Source: an uncultured Bacilli bacterium (GTDB lineage: Bacteria; Bacillota_I; Bacilli_A; RF39; UBA660). From it: 51,686 nt of DNA. Location of the stretch: positions 1-51,686 of the forward strand of contig CAKOKQ010000012.1 in NCBI GenBank assembly GCA_934095825.1. Direction: 5' to 3'. This document shows positions 17,862-26,358 of the stretch, one piece after another (position 1 is the stretch's first letter; each line of letters starts with the position of its first letter). The notes below the pieces were generated by a model. It made no database searches. It saw only the letters and a program-made list of their open reading frames with translations, and had not been told where the DNA came from. Both the position numbers and the translations under genes were made by a program.

Positions 17862-18470
17862 ATGGATAAAAATGTAAGACCATATAAACAAAGAGGGAAT
17901 ACTTGTGCCATTGTTTGTATGATGATGGTATTAGAATATTATAAAGTTATTCCGAGTATCAACTGGTATGATGAACGCAGGTTATATAGAATTTACCATT
18001 CAAAATATATGAGTGGAACCCCATTTTCAGCCTTAGCCTTTCATATGGCAAAAAATGGTTTAAAAATTACAATTTATCATGAAAATTCTGAACTTTTTAG
18101 AAATGAGTATGATAAATTTGCTCCCATTGATTTTGAACTAACTATGAATGAATATAAAGAATATTTAAAATATGCAAAAAATAACGGTGCTAAAATTATA
18201 AATGGTGTAAGTATAAATATTGATATTTTAAAACAGAAATTACAAGATGATAACCTAGTTATTTTAGCAGGAGAAGTTTCAGATAGTTATCATGCTATTT
18301 TGCTTACTGGCTGTGATCAAGATAGCTTCATCGTATGTGATCCGCTATATAAAACAAAGCAAAGAAAAACATTTGCAGAAATCGCAAAGTTTATGGACAC
18401 GGGTATAGGCAAATGGTTTATAAGCGTAAGTGGAAAAAATGAAAATTTAACTAATAGTATAAAAAATTAA
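17862..18470 (+). CDS. C39-like cysteine peptidase domain protein
   Basis: 202 residues, no signal peptide. The N-terminus YKQRGNTCAIVCMMMVLEYY matches the Q..x..C motif of peptidase C39-like/papain-fold proteins (Cys15), followed by SYHAILLTGCDQD with His144 and VCDPL with Asp160, the expected His and Asp of the triad. Unlike bacteriocin exporters it is not fused to an ABC transporter and may be a stand-alone cytoplasmic peptidase, such as of the C39_2 group. RBS GGAAAGTAGGAAA before ATG 17862. Target unknown. Confidence 0.75.
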   Translation: MDKNVRPYKQRGNTCAIVCMMMVLEYYKVIPSINWYDERRLYRIYHSKYMSGTPFSALAFHMAKNGLKITIYHENSELFRNEYDKFAPIDFELTMNEYKEYLKYAKNNGAKIINGVSINIDILKQKLQDDNLVILAGEVSDSYHAILLTGCDQDSFIVCDPLYKTKQRKTFAEIAKFMDTGIGKWFISVSGKNENLTNSIKN

Positions 18471-18643
18471 TAATACATTATGGAATTTTAGGCTAAAAAA
18501 TAGAAGCCAACCATAGTAATAATAGTTCTTTGATTTATAATTGATTATTGCGATTTTAAACTGATTGCTGTATTTTTCTTAATTTAACCTGATTTTTTCT
18601 AGCATTAGCAGTCTTATTAAATCTTTTTATATAAAGTCTTTAG

Positions 18644-18672
18644 TTGTTATTCTTTTTGTTTTTAAGTATAAT
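18644..18672 (+). promoter_or_regulatory. Promoter of the giant solenoid gene
   Basis: TTGTTA (18644-18649), 17-base spacer, exact TATAAT (18667-18672), 25 bases before the AGGAGG ribosome site of the gene. Shows a dedicated promoter; the rest of the 226-base gap holds nothing else I can name. Confidence 0.65.
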
Positions 18673-18696
18673 TAAGAAGATAGTAGGAGGCCTATA

Positions 18697-21600
18697 ATGA
18701 AGGAACATATTGAAGAAGTACTTAAAAATATTGAGAATATAAAAAGTATTAGGAATAGTTTAAACTATGAAGAAAGAAATTACTTAGCAAGTAATATTGA
18801 TGATTTTAATCTTTATGGCTTAAATTCTAAAGATTTAACGAATTTATATAAAAATATTTATTCATTAGAAGAAGCCAAAGCCAAAATAGAGAGTACTAAT
18901 AATATAATGGAATATTCAAGATTGATGGCCATAGCTTGTTTACCTGACTCTTTAAAAGAAAATTATATTAATCTTTATGATGATATTAGTGTTAAAAGCT
19001 TATTTATATTTACTTTTGATGCTGATGAGTTAAAACTAAAATACTTAATGACTGGTAAATATGATGATTATGCTATAGACATTATTCCTTCCATGACTAA
19101 TGATTCTTTAAAAATGGAATATATTAATTCTTTAGAAGATAATGATAAAAAAGCTGATTTAGTTATCTATTTAGAATCAGATACTTTAAAAAAAGAATTT
19201 TTAAGTAATAATTCCCTAACCAATAATGCTAGTTATAGCATAACCCAAAGTATAAAAGATGAAGATATCTTCTTACAATGCTTAGGATATAATAGTGATG
19301 AGAATAAAAGAGAACTACTCATGTATCGAAAAAACACTCATACCAGGATTATTGGGTTACCATCTATAAGTGATGATACTATTCGCAGTCAAACCTCCCA
19401 TGCTATAGCCCGTGATATTCGAAATATCGACCTTGCGGATTATGATTATTTTAATGATGAAGATAAAGCCAATATTCTAATTAATACTATGGAAAATCAA
19501 GAACCAGTATCAGATGCTTTTATCTTAAAAGTTACAGAAAAAATTAATGATAAAGATTGGAAATCGCAAGCCTTATGTCGTTTAAAAGATGATAAGTTAA
19601 AAGAACAAATGCTTCCCATAGTTTCTTATGATGCTAATCTTGTTAAATCTATCAAAGATGAAAAAATAAGATATTCTTATTTAAATAAAATTACTGGTAA
19701 TATGAACCGTTATTCGGTTATTGACCAATTTAAAAGTGAAGAACTTAAAGTTGCTTCCTTGCCATTTCTAACTAATGATGAATCCAAATTCGATATTATC
19801 AAAAGTTTATCTAATAGTCATTTGAAATTATCCTCTTTAAAATATATAAGTACGAATTATATTGCTTATCGGATTTTAAAAGATTTAAAAAATACTTCTG
19901 ATGAAGATAAATACCAGATTTTAAAAGATCTAAATAGTGAAGATACTATTAGAGTTGTAATTGAAAGTATTACTAGTGATGAAATAAAGTATCAAGGTTT
20001 AAAATATTTAAATAATTCAGAAATAAAAAACCAAATAGTTATAAACAAAATTAAAGACCTCAATTTAAAAATAGATTATTTAAAACAAGTTAGTGATGAT
20101 AAAATTAAAAAAGATATTATTTTGTCTATTCCAGATGATAAGATTAAATTTAATTTATTAAAAACCATTTCTAATGATATTTATATGTCTGTAATAGTAG
20201 AAAGATTTAAAGATGATGAATTAAAACTAGAGGCTTTTCGTTATCTTAATGATGATCAAGTTAAAAAGAAAATAGCCAATGAATATTTTAAGACGGATGA
20301 ATTAAAGCTTAAAGCCTTAAACTATATTAATAGTGAGGAAGCCAAGTTAAGCGTTATTTTAAAACTAAATAAGAAATCTCTAAGATTAGATAGTATTTCT
20401 TTTTTGACTAATTTAAAGAGTAAAAAAGAAGTTATAGATTCGATAAAAGATAAAGACTTACTTTATAATTATTTATCTAAATCTCGTAATGATGAATTAA
20501 ATGCTTATATTATTCCTTTTTTATCCCAAGAGAGTATAATAAAGGCTTTAGCCTATTTGCATGATGATAACTTAAAGAAAAATATAATTATTAGATATTT
20601 ACCTTTAGAAAAAAGAAAAGAAGCTCTTAATTATGTTTCCTCTGAGAAAGAAAAAACCGAAATTATTATGTGGTTAGATGATACCTCTAAACTTAAATAC
20701 TTAGAGGAAATTAAAGATCATTATCTAAAAGCCTTAATTATATGCTCATTGCAAGATCAAGAATTAAAGGTTAGATTATCCGCACAAAAGTGTGATAAAG
20801 TAATGCAAGCCTTTATTTTAATGGATAGTACTTGGCCTTTCAAATATGAGGCTTTAACCCAATTTTATAGTGATAAAGAGAAACAAGAAGCTTTTAATTA
20901 TTTAAGTTTAAAATACGGTTCTGAAAAATATAGTAACGATTATTATATAAAACCTAATTATAGGGATATTATAAATTTTACTATTAAAGATGAAAACATT
21001 AAATTTGAAATGCTTTTAAAATTACCGGATGATTATTGGAAAATAGGAATTATCTGTACTTTAAATGATGAATTAAAAATTAAATCTTTAGCTCTTTTAA
21101 AAAATGAAGAACATAGAGCCACTATTATTAGTAATATACTAGATGATAAATTAAAATTAGAACAATTAAAAAATATTAAAGATTTAAAAAACAGATCAAG
21201 TATTATCTGTACTTTAAAAGAAGATGAATTTAAATTACCATTTTTAAATCATGAAGATCCCGATGATTATAACTATCCAATAATTGCTTCTTTAGAAAAG
21301 ATAGATAATCAAATTAAGTGCTTTTCCTTTTTAAAAGAAGAACAATGGCAACGAACTTTTTTTGTGAATAATTTATACGAAATAGAAAAGTTTGGTCTGG
21401 CTAAGACTTTGCGAATAGTATTAAATTCTCTTTCTAATAAAGATACTTTAAAGTTAGAAAATTTAGATAAGAATTTTAAAGAATTAACAAATAGTAAAAT
21501 TAAAATTAGTTTATTAACATATATATTTAATAATAAAGATAACATAGATTTACTTGCTAAAGCTGATGTTTTAATCGATACTTTTTTAAGTTTAGAATAT

Positions 21601-23889
21601 ACTAATTCCTCAGAATTATATAATATGCGGGCTAGTTTTGCTAATAATATTTTAAATAGTACTAATCCGAAAGAAACTTTTAAGAAAATAGAAAGTATTT
21701 TCTTAAAAAATAATATTCCCGCCTTTGCTAAGATATTTTTGAGTTTCGGTTATTTATATCCTGATTTAAAAAATATTAGTATAACAGACGCTTGTACTTC
21801 TCCGGAACTTATTAATCCTATCCAAACTAGAAGAATGGAAGTAACGGCAAGAAATGCTAGTCTTAATACTAAAAGAATGCAAATATTACTTAATGATTTA
21901 ATTAGAATCGGAACTCATTCGGGTAATAGAAGTTTAGTTAGTTACCTAGATAATATTGAAAAAGGGGATAAGTTATTTAAAGCCTTAGAAAAAAATTTAA
22001 TTAGTTATGATAATCTTTCTTTCGAGGCTAAAGAAGTTTTAAAGATGTATGAAAGCCATTTAGAAAGCCTATATTCTTATTTAAAAAGAAAAGATGATTT
22101 AGATATTTCAAGTCTTAGTAATCTTGAGAAAATAAATTATTTAGCCCATAAATTTTATGGTAATGATGATTTAGCCATGATAATTAGTAATAGTCGTTAT
22201 AGTCTACCAGACCGGATTATTAGAAGTTTTGCTTATCAAGCCGGTTTTGATACTTTTGCAGAGTTTAAGAATGTTGTCATAAATACCAAAAAAGATAAAG
22301 AAAAAATATCTATTAGCCGATCAAAAGAGTTAGAAAGCAGTACCTTTCAATTAGAAAAAGGCGATTTAATTCGGGGGATAGGTAATATTTATAGTATTGA
22401 AAGTATCTTAATGGATGGTAATGCTTGTAAAGAATTTTTAGGTACTTTAGTAGCTAGTAGTGTTTCTGATTCGACGCCCTTGGACATAGATTTATCTTTA
22501 ATTACCGAAGATGGTAAAACCGTAGGAGAAAATATTAACAATTCGGTTACTAATTATTCTTATGGTAATATTTATCTAGTTATTAAAAAAGATAATCCCC
22601 AAATAAATTTAACCCGTAATAGTGATGGCTCCCTAACCGATAATCATTACAATCCAGAAAAAATGGAATTATTTAGAACTTTGAGTAATAAGCATTTTGG
22701 GATAAGAACGGGTCTTGCAGCTTCTGATATTGATTATATTATTTATCGAAAAGATACGGAAAATTCTAATGAGTTAAGTATTTTAAAAAATGAAATTGCC
22801 AAGAATGGTTTATATATTCCCGTTGTTGATATGGATGGTAAGTTAGTATTTACATATGAAGAGTATGAGACTTTAAAAAGTAAAATGAATGGTTTATCCT
22901 ATTATGGAAATAAAGAGTATAGCTTAAGTAGTTATAGTACTTCTTCTTATGTTAATAGATTAAATGATTTAGTAGAAAAAAATAGAGAAGATGTTTTAGA
23001 AAAGTCTAGTCTTGTCTATCAGGCTTTGGCTTCGGCCATAAATCAGATTAACTTAGATGGCAAAAATTTAAAAATAGTTAAAGGTCTTGATACGGAGTTA
23101 ACTAAAGGCAATGTTGAAGTCTTAGAAACCGGTTCTTCCGCAAGAGGAACCAATGTTCCTTCTGATTATGATTTTGACTATATTTTTAGATTAGATGCTG
23201 ATATTATGCGGGATAGTAATAAGTTAATAGAGTTTAAAACGAGATTTTGTGAGGCTTTGGGTATACCACCAATTACAGGTGATTTAAGAGATATAGCCGT
23301 AGATATACCTAGTTTAGGAGAAATTAAACTAGATGTTACTATTATTCAAAAAAATGATAAGTTAGAATATTCTACCGAAATGGCCCTAAATGATTATCTT
23401 ACCACCATTGGTAATAATAATCAGAATACAAGAGATGTCATAACAGCCAATGTTATCTTAGCCAAATTATTATTTAAAAATGCGGACTGTTATAAAAATT
23501 GTCGTAAGGATTCTAATCAAGGTGGCTTAGGAGGCGTTGGCGTTGAAAACTGGATAATTCAAAATGGAGGAACTTTAGAAAGTGCCGCTAAAAGTTTCTT
23601 AGAAGTAGCGGAAGGTAAAGATTTTGCCGAATTTAAAAAAGTATATCATGTTCATGATTATGGTAAAAATCATATGTACAAAGATAAAAACTTATATCCC
23701 TATGATGATTTTATCTATAATAATATGAACGCAACTGGTTATGAGAAGATGAAAAATGTTTTAAATAAGTATTTACAATATTTAAAAGGAGATAATCTAG
23801 CTTTACCCGAGATGGATAAGATTATAGAAGAATTAGAAAATAAAATGGAATCGGATGTTAAAGTTTCTACCGAGGGTATTCATATGTAA
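18697..23889 (+). CDS. Giant alpha-solenoid protein with a C-terminal OAS/CCA-like nucleotidyltransferase domain
   Basis: 1730 residues from ATG 18697, RBS AGGAGG at 18684-18689. Residues about 60-900 are a long chain of roughly 25-residue helical repeats of the type DDELKLKALNYINSEEAK, HEAT-like, with many D-[DE]-x-L-K turns. Residues about 1225-1420 form an unassigned domain (GDLIRGIGNIYSIESIL, KEFLG, SDSTPLDIDLS, FGIRTGLAASDIDYIIYR). Residues about 1460-1700 are a nucleotidyltransferase: GSSARGTN at 1479-1486, the acidic triple D1490-Y-D1492-F-D1494 and a third carboxylate D1546 (IKLDVTI). This is the polymerase-beta/OAS-like metal site, which looks intact, so it should transfer a nucleotide to an unknown acceptor. 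The following genes are kinase and AbiE, so a defence or toxin role is plausible but not shown. Confidence 0.75.
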   Translation: MKEHIEEVLKNIENIKSIRNSLNYEERNYLASNIDDFNLYGLNSKDLTNLYKNIYSLEEAKAKIESTNNIMEYSRLMAIACLPDSLKENYINLYDDISVKSLFIFTFDADELKLKYLMTGKYDDYAIDIIPSMTNDSLKMEYINSLEDNDKKADLVIYLESDTLKKEFLSNNSLTNNASYSITQSIKDEDIFLQCLGYNSDENKRELLMYRKNTHTRIIGLPSISDDTIRSQTSHAIARDIRNIDLADYDYFNDEDKANILINTMENQEPVSDAFILKVTEKINDKDWKSQALCRLKDDKLKEQMLPIVSYDANLVKSIKDEKIRYSYLNKITGNMNRYSVIDQFKSEELKVASLPFLTNDESKFDIIKSLSNSHLKLSSLKYISTNYIAYRILKDLKNTSDEDKYQILKDLNSEDTIRVVIESITSDEIKYQGLKYLNNSEIKNQIVINKIKDLNLKIDYLKQVSDDKIKKDIILSIPDDKIKFNLLKTISNDIYMSVIVERFKDDELKLEAFRYLNDDQVKKKIANEYFKTDELKLKALNYINSEEAKLSVILKLNKKSLRLDSISFLTNLKSKKEVIDSIKDKDLLYNYLSKSRNDELNAYIIPFLSQESIIKALAYLHDDNLKKNIIIRYLPLEKRKEALNYVSSEKEKTEIIMWLDDTSKLKYLEEIKDHYLKALIICSLQDQELKVRLSAQKCDKVMQAFILMDSTWPFKYEALTQFYSDKEKQEAFNYLSLKYGSEKYSNDYYIKPNYRDIINFTIKDENIKFEMLLKLPDDYWKIGIICTLNDELKIKSLALLKNEEHRATIISNILDDKLKLEQLKNIKDLKNRSSIICTLKEDEFKLPFLNHEDPDDYNYPIIASLEKIDNQIKCFSFLKEEQWQRTFFVNNLYEIEKFGLAKTLRIVLNSLSNKDTLKLENLDKNFKELTNSKIKISLLTYIFNNKDNIDLLAKADVLIDTFLSLEYTNSSELYNMRASFANNILNSTNPKETFKKIESIFLKNNIPAFAKIFLSFGYLYPDLKNISITDACTSPELINPIQTRRMEVTARNASLNTKRMQILLNDLIRIGTHSGNRSLVSYLDNIEKGDKLFKALEKNLISYDNLSFEAKEVLKMYESHLESLYSYLKRKDDLDISSLSNLEKINYLAHKFYGNDDLAMIISNSRYSLPDRIIRSFAYQAGFDTFAEFKNVVINTKKDKEKISISRSKELESSTFQLEKGDLIRGIGNIYSIESILMDGNACKEFLGTLVASSVSDSTPLDIDLSLITEDGKTVGENINNSVTNYSYGNIYLVIKKDNPQINLTRNSDGSLTDNHYNPEKMELFRTLSNKHFGIRTGLAASDIDYIIYRKDTENSNELSILKNEIAKNGLYIPVVDMDGKLVFTYEEYETLKSKMNGLSYYGNKEYSLSSYSTSSYVNRLNDLVEKNREDVLEKSSLVYQALASAINQINLDGKNLKIVKGLDTELTKGNVEVLETGSSARGTNVPSDYDFDYIFRLDADIMRDSNKLIEFKTRFCEALGIPPITGDLRDIAVDIPSLGEIKLDVTIIQKNDKLEYSTEMALNDYLTTIGNNNQNTRDVITANVILAKLLFKNADCYKNCRKDSNQGGLGGVGVENWIIQNGGTLESAAKSFLEVAEGKDFAEFKKVYHVHDYGKNHMYKDKNLYPYDDFIYNNMNATGYEKMKNVLNKYLQYLKGDNLALPEMDKIIEELENKMESDVKVSTEGIHM

Positions 23890-24025
23890 TAAGAATATGC
23901 TTGCTAAAAATTGCGATTTTAAGTTTTGAATTTTTGATTAATAACTAATCTAATATCCCTAATTTTTAATTGCCTATATTATAATATTTTGCTATAATAG
24001 CAGGACTTTAAGCGAGGGATAAAGC

Positions 24026-24631
24026 ATGCAAATAGATATAAAAAACCGAATAGTTATAATTACTGGACCATCTACTTCCGGCAAGACTACGCTTGCTAAA
24101 AAAATAAAAGAAATGTCTCCAGTGAATACCGTGATTATTGCTCATGATGATATTGCTGCTATGATTGATCAAAATAAGACTGAGGACGAGAAAAACGAGG
24201 ATTTTTGGGCTATGCTGATTGAAAAAATTGGTGAGTCTCTGGAGGATTCTGAAAATAAGTTAGTAGTATTTGATGTTTTAGGAATTGAAGATGTTTATAT
24301 TTATAGTTTGTTACAAATGATTGAGTTAGTTAGTTCTTGTTATGATGATGTAACCATGATAAAAATGAATTTGCCAGTTGCTAAACATTTAGAATTTGTA
24401 AAATCAAGAATAGATAGCGATCCTAAGGTAAAATTATATTATAGAAATTTAGAAGAATATTGGCGCGCTATTATGCTGCAAAGGGCTTATTATGAATCAT
24501 CGGAAGGAAGTTTAGAAAGCGATTTCTTTGTTTGTAATGAATATGTAATTAGTGATCCCAAAGATGTGCAAATAAAGTTTGATTTAGTAAAAAATAAAGA
24601 AAAACAAAAGATAAAATCATTATATTGTTAA
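24026..24631 (+). CDS. P-loop kinase, zeta-toxin/chloramphenicol phosphotransferase-like
   Basis: 201 residues. Walker A GPSTSGKTT (residues 14-22) is followed by an acidic segment (AHDDIAAMID, FDVLG) as in AAA_33/zeta-type small-molecule or nucleotide-sugar kinases, and a C-terminal lid with R-containing helices (FVKSRIDSD, YYRNLEEYWRAIML). No antitoxin-like small gene precedes it. RBS GAGGGA 9 bases before ATG 24026. Could be a metabolic kinase or a toxin-like enzyme. Transcription ends at the strong hairpin 24640-24679. Confidence 0.65.
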   Translation: MQIDIKNRIVIITGPSTSGKTTLAKKIKEMSPVNTVIIAHDDIAAMIDQNKTEDEKNEDFWAMLIEKIGESLEDSENKLVVFDVLGIEDVYIYSLLQMIELVSSCYDDVTMIKMNLPVAKHLEFVKSRIDSDPKVKLYYRNLEEYWRAIMLQRAYYESSEGSLESDFFVCNEYVISDPKDVQIKFDLVKNKEKQKIKSLYC

Positions 24632-24639
24632 TTGGAATT

Positions 24640-24679
24640 AGATTATTAAGGTTTGCTATTTTAATAATCTTTTTCTTTT
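24640..24679 (+). terminator. Terminator after the P-loop kinase gene
   Basis: Perfect 10-bp stem AGATTATTAA / TTAATAATCT, 11-base loop, then TTTTCTTTT. Confidence 0.88.
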
Positions 24680-24785
24680 AAGATAATTATGATAGTATAA
24701 ATATATAGATAGATGGTGTAAAAAATGATGATGGTTATATTGGAAATATTGCTGCTGGTGGTATTTCTTCAACTTCCATAAATCG

Positions 24786-24814
24786 TTGATTTTCACCACA
24801 TTTTACTATATAAT
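24786..24814 (+). promoter_or_regulatory. Promoter of the AbiE pair
   Basis: TTGATT (24786-24791), 17-base spacer, exact TATAAT (24809-24814), 8 bases before the GAGGTG ribosome site. AbiEi-type antitoxins repress their own promoter through flanking inverted repeats; none is obvious here. Just upstream, 24725-24789 reads as a gene-like fragment (DDGYIGNIAAGGISSTSINR, then stop) of unknown origin. Confidence 0.75.
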
Positions 24815-24833
24815 GATAAAAAGAGGTGCAAAT

Positions 24834-25424
24834 ATGTTAAAAACTAATGATATTATTAAAAATGAATTAAGTAATTATTCTAATAAAGATACTAAATTAA
24901 CAAGAGAAGTTAATAAAGGAAATTTAATTAAAATAGTAAATGGGCTTTATGAAACTGATCCTAATACTCCGGCTTATTTACTTGCTAGCAGTATTTATGG
25001 ACCATCTTATATTTCTTTTGAATATGCCTTATCTTATTATGGCTTAATCCCAGAAAGAGTAAATGTAGTTACTTGTGCTACTTTAAATAAAAAGAAGAAA
25101 AAGAAATATAATACTTATTTTGGTACTTTTACTTATCGAGATATACCATCTCTTGCTTATCCTGAACAAGTGATTTTAATGAATGAAGGTCATTATTCTT
25201 ATCAAATAGCTACTAAAGAAAAGGCTTTATGTGATAAATTATATACCTTAAAACCCTTAAAAAATTATACTAACCTAGAAAATATGCTGTTTAATGATTT
25301 AAGAATAGATAAAGAAGAATTTTCTAAACTTAATGCCGAGGCAATTGAAAATTTAAGCAAGTTATATCATGCAACCAATGTAAGTTTATTAGCAAAATAT
25401 ATGAAAGGCGGTAAATATGAATAA
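24834..25424 (+). CDS. abiEi: AbiEi-family antitoxin
   Basis: 196 residues from ATG 24834 with GAGGTG at 24823-24828. The winged-helix N-terminus (MLKTNDIIKNELSNY ... LTREVNKGNLIKIVNGLYETDP) and the middle ASSIYGPSYISFEYALSYYGLIPE followed by KEKALCDKLYTL match the type IV antitoxin AbiEi/AbiEi_4 family. It would neutralise the following nucleotidyltransferase toxin without direct contact and repress the operon. Its end overlaps the toxin start by 8 bases. Confidence 0.88.
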   Translation: MLKTNDIIKNELSNYSNKDTKLTREVNKGNLIKIVNGLYETDPNTPAYLLASSIYGPSYISFEYALSYYGLIPERVNVVTCATLNKKKKKKYNTYFGTFTYRDIPSLAYPEQVILMNEGHYSYQIATKEKALCDKLYTLKPLKNYTNLENMLFNDLRIDKEEFSKLNAEAIENLSKLYHATNVSLLAKYMKGGKYE

Positions 25425-26277
25425 TATTATTGAGCAGATGCTTAGTAAATATGAAATAAAAAATCTTAATGATGAAATAAATGCTTTAAAGGAAATAATC
25501 CAAGAAATAGTTTTAGCGGGCTTATCCCGAGGAGGATTTTTTAATGAAGCTGCCTTTTATGGTGGGACAGCCTTACGCATTTTTTATAAATTAGATAGAT
25601 TCTCCGAAGATTTAGATTTTTCTCTTTTAAAACCTAATCTAGAGTTTACTTTAGAAAAATACTTTTCTTATATCGAAAATGAACTCCAAGCGTATGGTCT
25701 AAATTTAGAAGTAAGTTCTAAAACTAAAAATATTACTTCTAATATCACTTCCGCCTTTGTAAAAGGTGATACTTTAGAACATATTTTAAAATTTTTTCCT
25801 AATGATGGCTTAAACAAATATAGTCAAATTTTAAAAAGTATTAAAATAAAATTTGAAGTAGATATTAATCCTCCAAGTGATGCCTTATACGAAAATGTTT
25901 ATAAATTATTACCAAGTCCGCATGAGATAAAATTATATACTAAAGAATCCTTATTTGCTGGTAAAATTCATGCCATTTTGTGCCGCAATTGGCAAACTAG
26001 AACCAAAGGTAGAGATTTATATGATTACATCTTCTTTCTTGCTAATAATATAAGTGTTAATATAGACTTAGTAAAAAATAAATTAATCGCATCTAATTAT
26101 ATTAATGCTGATACTGATTTTAATATAGATATTTTAAAAAAATTATTAATAAAAAAGTTTTCGGAAATTGATTATAGTGATGCTAAAGAAGATGTTTTAC
26201 CCTTTATAAAAGATACTACTAGTCTTAATATTTGGAGTAAAGACTTCTTTATAAGTATTACTAGTAATTTAACTTAA
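25417..26277 (+). CDS. abiEii: AbiEii-family nucleotidyltransferase toxin
   Basis: 286 residues. Motif I YGGTALR (Gly49-Gly50-Thr51) followed by RFSEDLDFSL with Asp65 and Asp67, and further on KIHAILCRN...TKGRDLYDYIFFL, are the DUF1814/AbiEii (MenT-like) signature motifs. Such proteins add nucleotides to tRNA 3' ends or other targets, stopping growth or aborting phage infection; the family fact is not tested here. All catalytic residues look intact, so the pair is probably active. A terminator begins in its stop codon region. Confidence 0.92.
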   Translation: MNNIIEQMLSKYEIKNLNDEINALKEIIQEIVLAGLSRGGFFNEAAFYGGTALRIFYKLDRFSEDLDFSLLKPNLEFTLEKYFSYIENELQAYGLNLEVSSKTKNITSNITSAFVKGDTLEHILKFFPNDGLNKYSQILKSIKIKFEVDINPPSDALYENVYKLLPSPHEIKLYTKESLFAGKIHAILCRNWQTRTKGRDLYDYIFFLANNISVNIDLVKNKLIASNYINADTDFNIDILKKLLIKKFSEIDYSDAKEDVLPFIKDTTSLNIWSKDFFISITSNLT

Positions 26278-26306
26278 CTATTCAAGATAACTTGATAGTT
26301 TTTTTA
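26276..26306 (+). terminator. Terminator of the AbiE operon
   Basis: AACTAT-t-CAAG / CTTG-ATAGTT with loop ATAA and a single bulge, followed by six Ts. Confidence 0.8.
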
Positions 26307-26358
26307 AGTCTTTAAATATGGTATTATTTAATTAGAATAAATTGGAAGGATAAATACT

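Noticed and set aside
21309..21545. Minus-strand frame of 78 residues inside the giant gene
   Set aside because: Antisense to the helical repeats, no RBS, composition is mirror of the coding strand.
24725..24789. Short coding-like piece DDGYIGNIAAGGISSTSINR before AbiE
   Set aside because: No start or RBS and too short to assign; mentioned only with the AbiE promoter.
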